Both the position numbers and the translations under genes were made by a program. Below, one piece after another: positions 11,466 to 22,200 of a DNA stretch of 64,000 nucleotides. Location: positions 6,182,073 through 6,246,072 of the forward strand of contig OY811985.1 in assembly GCA_963681505.1 (NCBI GenBank), written 5' to 3'. The DNA comes from Eunapius fragilis (taxonomy: Eukaryota > Porifera > Demospongiae > Spongillida > Spongillidae). Position 1 is the stretch's first letter. Every line of letters starts with the position of its first letter. The notes beneath the pieces were generated by a model. That model worked only from the letters and a program-made list of their open reading frames with translations, made no database searches and was not told the origin of the DNA.

Positions 11466-11847
11466 TGCCATCAGATGTAGTGTGTACACCTTTCCTTGTT
11501 AGGGCTATGGCACCATCGTGGGGTCAAAGGGCGCCCAGCTGAGTGGGGGACAGAAGCAGAGGGTAGCCATAGCCCGTGCCCTTGTGAGGAACCCCAAGAT
11601 CCTCCTCCTGGATGAGGCCACCTCTGCCCTGGACACTGAGAGCGAGAGAGTAGTCCAGGAAGCCCTGGACAAGGCCCGCAGTGGTCGTACCACCATCATG
11701 ATAGCACACAAGCTCTCAACGGTCCGCAACTGTGACTCCATAGCTGTGATAGTTGGAGGGAAGGTGTCTGAGCTTGGTACTCACGAGGAGCTACTGGCCA
11801 AGGGAGGGGTCTATGCCAAACTAGCACACTCCACAGCTGCTCACTGA
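6277..11847 (+). CDS. ABC subfamily B full transporter (P-glycoprotein/MDR-like)
   Basis: Full ABC exporter with TMD1-NBD1-TMD2-NBD2 in one chain; the family pumps hydrophobic compounds out across the plasma membrane using ATP. Sixteen exons keep one frame throughout: 6277-6836, 7305-7476, 7567-7691, 7797-7913, 7979-8033, 8128-8241, 8298-8405, 8458-8583, 8640-9176, 9256-9759, 9819-9980, 10036-10239, 10323-10423, 10474-10786, 11009-11413, 11503-11847. This gives about 1315 residues without the N-terminus (human ABCB1 is 1280). Walker [11 protein letters not shown] occurs in exon 8 and exon 15. Q-loop (VSQ/NQEPVLF type), signature LSGGQKQR and Walker [15 protein letters not shown] are intact in both NBDs. 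The linker (exon 10) is serine/arginine-rich with an RRxSSS-type basic patch. The initiator exon was not found: sequence upstream of the CCACAG acceptor is unlike the paralogue at 74-633. Substrate specificity cannot be inferred. Confidence 0.93.
6918..7265 (+). repeat. About 22-bp pyrimidine minisatellite, ABCB intron 1
   Basis: About 16 copies of a unit containing CCATCTCCCTATCCTCCCTC. It is strongly strand-asymmetric (almost no G on the plus strand) and lies just upstream of the acceptor at 7304. Confidence 0.9.
10800..10975 (+). repeat. Imperfect G-rich repeat in ABCB intron 14
   Basis: Irregular copies of GTTCATAGGGGTGTGGTCTG with short G runs, beginning about 14 bases after the donor at 10787. 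Confidence 0.7.
11414..11464 (+). repeat. (TG)n microsatellite starting at a 5' splice site
   Basis: The exon 15 donor GAT|GTACGTGTGTG... runs directly into about 23 TG dinucleotides, in the NBD2 coding region's last intron. Confidence 0.9.
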
Positions 11848-13580
11848 TCGACTTCTGCAACAATATTTTTATTTTTATTTTATATTTTAATTGCTGGACT
11901 TTGATTGGGACCTGGCACAAGGTTGCATGTTACAGCAAATGCATTGACCCTACTGCTCAGCATCGAAATTACTTTGCATGGACGTTGCAAACAAAATGCA
12001 AAGCCTAATAATTAGCTTAGATTATCACTGTGTGTTGTTTGTTCAACTCATATCATGCAGCTGCTTGTCTTGTCGTTTAACATTATACTGGTCCCGCCCC
12101 GCCATCGTATAATTACCAGTCTGATAGCATATTTATACTTGTGGTCACTGCCATTTTAACTGGAAAGGCTTGTTAATATTACATGTAATAATAATAATTG
12201 CATCATGTGAACAGACAGTTCTACATAATGCATAAAGACAAAATCAATACAAACCAAATGAATAAATTTTCATAAGTAAATAAATAACTCAAAGAGTATG
12301 ATGTTTCATTTCATGATCCCATAAAGAGGAGCCCCGCCCCAAAACCACTCCCCCACGTCAGCCTAGAACCCCTCAAGCATAGGGTGGCTGCTAGGACAAA
12401 TTGAGCTTTGCTCTGATATAGCCACACGTTTGAGCATAACGTTTCTGCCACTTAGATGCAATACACGTAAACCATTCTCTTAGTGGAGAAGTTCAAAGAT
12501 TCTCTAGATGTTTTGACATCAACTCCTTTGACAACTTCAACTATCACATTGGTTCCTTGTCTAGATGCCTGGTACTAGGCTGAACAGTCTTGGTGGGGTC
12601 ATAAATCCCTTAGTCCTGCTAGAGACGTTGGTAAAGCAAACAAAGCCTCCTCTGCTTCAGTTACACCTCCACCAGCAGGACACAATGCTAAGGATCTGAT
12701 GCTACCCATTGTTAATATCCATGCTGACGCAACAGCTGACTGTTGGCTGGTTGTTTGCTGCTTTGTGCACTGACTTTGCGTTCGTTGTTTGTTACCAACA
12801 CACAAGTGCCTGTCTGTCAGTCTCGTGCCCACACCATAGCGGCGACGTAATCCACCCGCTGCATTGGGTGCGGGCACGAGTCTAGCCTGTCATGAGATGA
12901 TTCATTGTTCTGCCGATTACGCAAGTGTTTGTTACACCAATCACGCCCAGTGAACGCTCTTAAACTTTGCAGGCAGGAACAGACACGAGATGCAGCAGTA
13001 AGTAACTACGTAATGAACGTAATAAATCGATTATGCGGTAGTCGGCGGGCGGGTACTGGTCAACGATCGTGCCATTAACGGCACCAAAATATAGAGTTTG
13101 AAAGGCGTGGTCGTATTTACTCTTAGTACACACAATCTAGCCTTCGGGCCTTCCGCACACAGCGCAGCGATGGTGCTGACGGCCATATACTAGTACCATC
13201 GTACAAGTGCAGAGGTAACTCCATTGTCTTGGTGTAAACAAAGTTACCATATAAGGCGACAGGAAGCACTTACATGTTGTTTGATTATGAAGAGATGATT
13301 ATGAAGAAGCGATTTCTATGTAAAAACGACTTCTATAAGTCCGGAGCTCCAGCCCAAACCCAAAAGCTACCACAAGTGTAACGATTTTATCTCCACTACT
13401 ACTCTAAGGAAAGAAATAACAATCTTCTAGTACGCCTTGCTAAATCTTTGTGCGTGCGGGGAGACTCAAAGTTTCACGACAATCAGCAGACATGTCGGAT
13501 GGAGAGCATTTGATCTTATTAACACGTGGTTTTTATTACCACGTCATAATAATAATGCAGTGATTAGGCGCTGGTAATGA
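11848..13580. other. Intergenic; ABCB 3' region and no recognised gene
   Basis: Downstream of the ABCB stop is an AT-rich stretch (TTTTTATTTTTATTTTATATT, about 11863-11885) that may belong to the 3' UTR. A possible AATAAA polyadenylation-type signal lies near 12259. No coding sequence was recognised up to 13580; the open frame at 12599-12877 on the minus strand has no family resemblance. Confidence 0.4.
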
Positions 13581-13581
13581 T

Positions 13582-13705
13582 TGGGGGTACACGAGGGGGT
13601 ACACAAGGGGATACACGAGGGGATACACGAGGGGATACACGAGGGGATACACGAGGGGATACACGAGGGGGATACACGAGGGGATACACGAGGGGATACA
13701 CGAAC
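13582..13705 (+). repeat. 12-bp minisatellite
   Basis: About ten copies of GGGGATACACGA with minor variation, in the intergenic region upstream of the HD-hydrolase gene. Confidence 0.9.
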
Positions 13706-14984
13706 ATGTATTGCCTAAAACGCTGCTAAGAAAACGGGACCATAAATCAAGGATTTATCACCACATGCTGATACAGACTTTGTATCAGAATGCGGGTAAA
13801 AATCATTGGTTGATTTATAGTATAGAAAAGGAAGGGAAAGGAGTGTCGATAACAGCAGAACAGGATGTGTCATCAAGCAACATGATGATTTGTTATATAT
13901 TCACGTACAAACGTGTACTATCCTTGCGAAAGTTTAATTGTTGTGAAGTTTTTCAATCCTTGTGAAATCTTGGTGTCCAGCAGAGCGGAGCAGTTACCAA
14001 TCAAGATTTCAATGTCAATTGTTATTTACAACAGGAGACGAGTTTATGCCCCTAAATTTTGGGTTGGTATGCAGCCATCCTGTCCTGCCCCAAGCCTGCA
14101 AAGGCTATCTGGACTGGGCATGACATTACAGCTGCATTAAATTATGGATTCATTTTCTCCATGATTACACCACCAATTTTTGTACGACCAAAGGATATTT
14201 TGGTTAGGTATTGGTCGTATGTTCAATCCATCCAGGTCATATGCACTGTTAAAATTACTGTTGATAGTTTTCTTTCGAAGAAATAATTTGGTCATTTGAT
14301 TGGCTTTTCTAAAAGCCATTACCTCACAAAAGACTTGACACATTTTGTGAGCTTCCACAGGACACTAGGCCATTGAATATGAGTAAAATGAACTTTTACT
14401 CAAATTCATTGATGTTGCAGGCAATGTGTTGCCTAGTATATGATGGCCTTTATGCATAATTTGGTATTGTCACCAATATTTACACTGATCTAATCTCTAA
14501 CACACAGGTCACTTTGTTGACTATCATATGGCTGTATAGTGCATTGTATATGTACAAGAATAGACTTGTGACATGGGTAAAATAGCTTGTGCCTCTAAAT
14601 ACTGAGAAACTTTTAAAGATGTTAAGCGTTTTAAATCTCAATGATGTGAACAAGATGATTTCTATATTCTCATTCAAGTTGAAAATTTATTGAGAACAAT
14701 AAACAATTTACCTAGGCAGAGGAGGTAGGAGCAAATGTACATTATCAGCTTTAGTGGAAGCTCTTCAAAACACATCAGAGATAGTAGATCTAACAGGCGC
14801 ATGCAGCCTTCCATGTTAACTTTGCACACAACACAATATTGAGCACTGATTAGGCAATGCTTGTACACGTACTAATCATGAAATCTTTACTGATGCTACG
14901 AAACACTTCAGTCGAGAGAGCAAGGTGAGTATGCATGCTGCCTAACATATAAGTTGTTGTATAATGCTGTACACCAATACACAG

Positions 14985-17076
14985 ATCTTCAATGATCCCA
15001 TATATGGTTCAATGGAGCTTGACCCTCTGTTGGTGGCCATCATCAACACACCAGAATTCGACAGGCTGCGATACATCAAACAACTTGGAGGCAACTATTA
15101 TGTCTACCCAGGAGCCTCACACAATAGATTTGAACACTGCATTGGGTAAGGATGTGCTTTTAACTCAAGTAATATGCTCACATTGGTATCTCTTAGTGTC
15201 AGCTTCTTAGCAGGAAAGCTGATGGAAGTACTGATACAAACTGCACCAAAAGAAGTTGTAAAGGACATCACACCTGAGGACATCCTATGTGTCAAGGTGG
15301 CAGGCCTCTGTCATGATTTGGGTGAGTACCAATTAGTGTGCGCAGGTATCCATTTACAACAAATTCTTCAATCAGGACATGGACCATATTCACACCTGTT
15401 TGAGACCCGTTTTGCCCATCCACTAGCGGTGAGCCATACTTAACACTGACTTGAACCTAAACTGCCGCGATTACATAATTATACAAACTGCATCTGGAAA
15501 CTGCATGGTTTAGTTGAGTGCTGACTTCTAACCCACCACTCCCACTCTAGAAAGATGTGGAACATGAGGACCTATCTTGTGCAATATTGGTTAAAATTTT
15601 TGAAGCTATGCAGAACGATGAATTTAAGAAGGCTGGTTTGAATAGAGACCATATTGACGTGATACAAGAGCTTATTAGAGGAAAGAAACCAGTAAAATGA
15701 TTTGGTAATTTTATGTACAGCTGTAATATTCATCAATACTTCAGGCTGACAAGGAGAGAAAATTGGGAAAGGATAAAACCTTCATGTATGAGGTGAGAGC
15801 TGGTGGTTGTGTGCTGCTGTGCTGAACCTCCTCCTCAGATAGTTGCGAACAAGTACACAGAGATTGATGTGGATAAGTGGGACTACTTCACACGTGACTG
15901 CCATGCCCTGGGGCTGAAGCATGGCTTCGATTATCAGTATGTGCATGACAACATTATTAATTAATATCCATGACAACATTATTAATTAATATCAAAAATT
16001 CATCCCCATACTGAAGGAGACTCCTCTATTCAGCACGTGTCATGAACTATGAAGGGGAGGCAAGAATTGTATATAGAGACAAGGTATAAATTATTAAACC
16101 AGTATTCATGCATTATGAGAGCCTAAATAGGTTGAGGGTGATATCAGTGAGCTCTTCTACACGCGGACCCGCTTACACAAAGCTGCCTATCAGCACAGAG
16201 TCTCTTGCTGCATTGAAATAATGTGAGTTCACATTCAAAACAGCTCGGTATGCATTTTACGGTGGTGGTGATTAATGTAGGATTGGCGAAGCTTTTGTAC
16301 ATGCTCACAAAGGAGGGTACACCTTCCAATACTGGGATCCAGCCACAAACGCCCTTCAGTCCAGCAGGTATGGATGGCACGGATAGCTTCAATGCTGTCT
16401 ATTGACAGCTATTACTCCTACAGCCTCCTTGATGCCATAGACCTCAAAAACCTACCAGCATACCTTGAACTGACTGATGACATAGTGAAGGACATTATGA
16501 AACAAAGTCACATAAAGCCAGAACTTGCCAAGGTATGTGCCCCAAGCTGTGTGAAAGTTTGTGCACATGGTCATTACATCAGGCTGGAGAAGTATTGGGA
16601 AAGTTATTGAGAAGAAATCTCTATACATTTGTTTGTGAAACGTCTGAAGCGAATTATACAAAATGGAAAGCAGAACCAGATAGCGATATCAACAAAGATG
16701 TTGTTGTTGATGTGAGTTGATGTGTGTGTGTGTGCACATTTTCATTATACACTGGAGCACAAACCTTGCTCTACTAACACAGATGGCAAAATTTGAGGAC
16801 AAAATGAATCCTAAAAATATCCTCATATATCGCAAAAGGAATCCCAATGTTGCTTTCCAACTAAGTACTATTTCGGTAAGTGCATTCAGTTACTACTGAA
16901 AAAAGATAACTCCTTTGTGTACATAGAAAAGAGACAAAGAAAAAACAGAACAGTTATTCAGAGTGTACTACAAGGGTACCAAAGAAAATGCAGAGTAAGT
17001 GGGAGATCATGTTTTGATAGAAGCTGATCACCTGCTTTTTATTTCTAGACAGCAAAAAAAGCACTGGGAAGTATGA
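14985..17076 (+). CDS. SAMHD1: SAMHD1-like HD-domain dNTP triphosphohydrolase
   Basis: Homologue of the HD-domain enzyme that hydrolyses dNTPs to nucleosides and triphosphate. Fourteen exons stay in one frame for about 437 residues: 14985-15145, 15197-15321, 15376-15428, 15551-15691, 15745-15792, 15839-15936, 16017-16083, 16131-16222, 16281-16367, 16409-16532, 16583-16711, 16783-16875, 16927-16994, 17049-17076. The HD metal ligands are all present: HNRFEH, CHDLG (split by an intron, followed by HGPYSH) and [14 protein letters not shown] supplies the histidine equivalent to human H233. Introns are 41 to about 120 bases. The open frame starts at the human residue-115 region (IFNDPIYG), so the SAM domain is absent or lies in unidentified 5' exons; a short ATG-bearing segment at 14878-14925 is not in phase with this exon. 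The C-terminus is shorter than human. Convergent with UBXN7. Confidence 0.88.
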
Positions 17077-17650
17077 CAGAAGCTAACTGCTAGTACCACT
17101 GAGAGGCAGACAAGGAACAGAATACTAGAGTGACTGGACATGCAGTCACATTACATCAATGGCAATTATGATCATTTTTATAATACTTTTTAGTAACTAA
17201 ATAGTTCAGAGATGTATGGGTCTTGGGGTGCAGAGGCAAGACAAGCTTTGTCCCAGTTAGCATCGTGACTTACTGTTCGGACCAATGGCGAAAAATCTCA
17301 GCCTATATCACCATCTAAGTTTGACTTTGGTCAGGGCCCAGAGCCATTCTCAACAGGTCCTAGGGCCCAGAGCCATTCTCAACAGGTCTGACGCTCATCC
17401 AACCTATGCCTCCCAAACAATGTTTTATAGTTAGGTTTAGTAAGTATTATGGTATGTATTATTATTGTTAGGCGTTGCAGTAGTACTTTGTACTGTTACC
17501 CCTGATCATGCTTTAGTTCAGCTTGTGCAAACGTATTATGGACGTACAAGTGAACAATTACACAAAAGATCCATTAGACGCATCTTGGACTGACACACCT
17601 GAACAGAAGGTAGGTAGTGATATATACTTGCACACACGCATACTTGATTG
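17077..17650. other. Short convergent intergenic region
   Basis: 574 bases between two convergent stop codons. It includes a 27-base tandem duplication containing GGGCCCAGAGCCATTCTCAA near 17333-17386. No gene seen. Confidence 0.6.
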
Positions 17651-19206
17651 TCACTCGTCTATACGCTGGACAAACACCGTTGCCCTGGGGTACAATCCAG
17701 CCTCCTTGAACGTTGTGCTGCTCGGCAGAGATGAGATTTGCTGTTTAGGAAAGTGTGTGACAACTTCGTAAGATTTGCTGTCCATGCAGTGGTGTCCTGA
17801 AAGGAAATCTGAAAGCTCCTGTAAGACAGAGCGCAAGATCATGACATAGGTGGACAACTAACATATTCCCCCAAAAGTCCTATCACTGTCTACTTACACA
17901 TATGCATCAAAACTAATATACTTTCAATACTGAAGTTTTTATAATAAAATGAGTGTAGACTTTCAGTACTGACATCAAGCCCACGTGCAATATTTGGTAA
18001 GTGTGGGGTCAAACCAAAGAGAATTTATCATCCATAGTAGTCATACCAGACCTGTTGTACTCTCATGTTATAAAAGTACACGCCCTTACTTGAATTGGAT
18101 GGGTGCAGTTGAATGACTTCTCTACCCTTGTCCCATCGGGTAGTCTGACAAGGAGGACCGTGATATCATTAGCACTAACCATCCCTAGGACTGTGATGTC
18201 ATTAGCAATAACCATCCCTGGAACCAGCTGTTTGTCAGGAGTTTCACCGGGCAATGATAAGTCCTTAACCTTGCTAGCCACACCCACAGACCCCGCCTTT
18301 TCTTTACCCTTTCTTCTGATTTCACTCTGATGCTGTAGTGGTGTGGCATCGTCCAGGCGTGATGACACTATCTTTTTTAAAAGCTTCCTTGGGACATCCC
18401 CATTTGTTTCAAATGAGCGACGTCTCTTCCGCCCATGCCCTGTGTGGTTAACAGAGGCACTCTGATCATCGATCGGGTCGAAGCTTATGTCTGACGGTGA
18501 ATGGTGCGAAAAAGGGCTGGGAACTCGCTCGTCATCTGATGAAGTGCTGTCAATACACTTGGAGCCTTTTGGCCTGCGGCCGCCTGCAGGCCCTGCCCTC
18601 CTTCTTACACACACCTCATCATTGCTTTCATCTCCAGATGCCACCGGGGTACACTGGTCATCGCTGTCTATCAGCTGGTAACTTTTCTCTGCTTGTGTCT
18701 CAACGAGAGAGGCACGTATGGCTGCTTCAAGTTGTGACTGCTCACATTCATCCACAATGGTCTTGTGTGAGAAAGGAAAGAGGGAGAGGGGAGGAGGAGG
18801 GGGAGGGGGAAGAGGAGGGAGAGGAGGAAGAGGGAGGGGATGGGAAGGAAGAAAGATGTGTTGGCACATGCAAGGATGAGGGCTGCACATATTGGCCACA
18901 CCCCCTACATGTATCAATCAGCTTGCTGTCTGCCCCTCCCACTGTTACTAATTACCTTGCTGTCTGCCCCTCCCCCTCCCATTGTTACTAATTACCTTGC
19001 TGTCTGCCCCTCCCACTGTGTTACTAATTACCTTGCTGTCTGCCCCTCCCACTGTGTTACTAATTACCTTGCTATCTGCCCCTCCCCCTCCCACTGTGTT
19101 AATAATTACCTTGCTGTCTGCCCCTCCCACTGTGTTACTAATTACCTTGCTGTCTGCCCCTCCCACTGTGTCCATATTGTGAACTGACAGGAACTCCTGA
19201 ACTGAG

Positions 19207-19251
<45 letters not shown>

Positions 19252-22200
19252 CACTAGGTTGTATAAAACAATGCACAAACATGGATATAGGTGATCGAAA
19301 AAGAACTCCTGCTGGCATCTCACAGCAGCATGCAGGCTTTTTAAAAGCTGGAATATTTTGCAATCCCACATCAAGAAGCATTCATCAGCTAAGGTCCTAA
19401 GTAGCAGAAAGGGATTTAGGTACTACTAAAGGATGCCATAAAGTGATGCTTCTTATGGCAACAGGTGGGAGTAAACCACAACCCACAAATTATAGCTCTT
19501 AATAAAATGGGGCAGTGCAAGAGAAAATTGGGCTTTTGCAATTTTTTTCAAGTTTTCAAATTTAACAGTTTTTGGATACAGGATAGCGCTCCCTACAAAA
19601 CAGTTCTTACGCATCCAAAATTGGACAGTGTATCATAGAGCTACAAAGCGCTGAATTTTTAATTAGCCATACATTTCAATGGCAAGCATTACTTTCTTTT
19701 AGTTGTCTTGGAATTTTCTCAAAATCCTACATAAGCCCGAATTTCTCTTGCACTGCCCCAAATACAGATACAAATACATGTCCACTTTGGTCAGTAAAAG
19801 GTTTGCCTTTTACTTCATTATGTAAATTGAATGTAGTAAAACACACTATTGCTTCAAACCTCCCAACCAACAGACTTAACATGTCTTGCAATACAACTAG
19901 GTACTATTCCATCTACACCTGATCAGCTCTAATTAACACCACGTGCAACAAAAAAGCCAAAATGCCATACCTGCATGCGTGAACTCTGCAATGCCAAGTG
20001 CATTCCAACAAGCGAGCTTCTCCCCTAATTAAAGAGCAGATGTGCACACTGTAACATTCTCTCCCATGGGGAGGAGGGTGGGGCAGTGAGGGAAGTGGGG
20101 AGCAGACCCTTACCAGTTCTGGGATCAATGACAGCAATACATGGAAAGGTTGTTATGTGATAAAGCTGTTTGAATCTGGCCCCTCCGTCAGTAATTCTCT
20201 GAACCTATGATAGGGATATCTATGAGACTTAATGCAACACAAGGCCATATTACTACATACATAAAAATCAGCATATATACATGCTACCGGGTGCATTACA
20301 TCATCACAACATTGCCTCTTGTACTACGAATGTGAACAACCTCTTCTGAACAAGGTCTTCTCAGTTTGGACCAAAACATAACCAAGCACTCAACAACACT
20401 TTAGCTCACACAACGGCCGTCCCGTAATGGACATTAGCTTTGTAATTAGAGAAGGGGTATAAATATTATAGTAGAGATTGTAAGGTAGCAAAAAATAATA
20501 TAGTCCAAATCACACTAAATTTATTTTGAAGGACAGCTCTAATAACCTTATGCTTTTTTTCTGTTGGGAAAGTGATTTGTTGGACTGGGATACCTCTTTG
20601 AAGGCTAGCAGTCGTTTTCCTAAAATGCTGCTCTTGTTACGATGTTACATGTAATGAACAGGGAATCCACAATGTTTACAAATGCAAGATAGGTGAATTG
20701 CATTTGTAAGCCTTGTGGGTTTCCTGATCACTAACAACTTCCAAGTAAACCAACAACATTTTAGGGAGGCAACCAAAATGGCTGCTAGCCTTGAAAGAGG
20801 TATCCCAGCCCAACGAATCACTTTCCCAAACAATTTAAATTTAAAAAGCATAAGGTTATTAGAGCTGTCCTTTTTGGTGTGATTTGGACTATTGCTACCT
20901 TACAATCTCGTTAAAATTCATGATATATTTTAAACCCCTTAAGCACACTTCAATAAATATCACATCCAATGGGTATATCCATCTAATACCCATTGTCTGG
21001 TTCAAAAAAGATGGACCCATGCTTAACCACATACAAGTACTGCTCTTCCAAACCCACAAAAGTGATCAAAATAATTAATTATGCGAGTGGCCATATTTCA
21101 TAAATGTAACAACATAGAGTTGAGAGAATATATAAGGGAAATGGTATCTCAATGTGAAGAGGTAAGGTATTTAGGGTGGTACAATTTACCATGAAGTGAC
21201 CCATTAATCATTAGCACATTGGTTCTTATCAGCAATGAGGTGTCCATATGTGATAGTACTGGTGTAATGTAGTGAACACAGAGAGCAATGAGGTGTCCAT
21301 ATGTGATAGCACTGGTGTAATGTAGTGAACACAGAGAGCAATGAGGTGTCCATATGTGATAGCACTGGTGTAATGTAGTGAACACAGAGAGCAATGAGGT
21401 GTCCATATGTGATAGTACTGGTGTAATGTAGTGAACACAGAGAGCAATGAGGTGTCCATATGTGATAGCACTGGTGTAATGTAGTGAACACAGAGAGCAA
21501 TGAGGTGTCCATATGTGATAGCACTGGTGTAATGTAGCGAACACAGAGAGCAATGAGGTGTCCATGTGTGATAGCACTGGTGTAATGTAGTGAACACAGA
21601 GAGCAATGAGGTGTCCATATGTGATAGCACTGGTGTAATGTAGTGAACACAGAGAGCAATGAGGTGTCCATATGTGATAGCACTGGTGTAATGTAGTGAA
21701 CACAGAGAGCAATGAGGTGTCCATATGTGATAGCACTGGTGTAATGTAGTGAACACAGAGAGCAATGAGGTGTCCATATGTGATAGCACTGGTGTAATGT
21801 AGCGAACACAGAGAGCAATGAGGTGTCCATGTGTGATAGCACTGGTGTAATGTAGTGAACACAGAGAGCAATGAGGTGTCCATATGTGATAGCACTGGTA
21901 TAATGTAGTGAACACAGAGAGCAATGAGGTGCCCATATGTGATAGCACTGGTGTAATGTAGTGAACACAGAGAGCAATGAGGTGTCCATGTGTGATAGCA
22001 CTGGTGTAATGTAGTGAACACAGAGAGCAATGAGGTGTCCATATGTGATAGCACTGGTGTAATGTAGTGAACACAGAGAGCAATGAGGTGTCCATATGTG
22101 ATAGCACTGGTGTAATGTAGTGAACACAGAGAGCAATGAGGTGTCCATGTGTGATAGCACTGGTGTAATGTAGTGAACACAGAGAGCAATGAGGTGTCCA

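Noticed and set aside
12599-12877. Minus-strand 92-codon frame
   Set aside because: No recognisable family, no supporting splice context, and ordinary intergenic composition.
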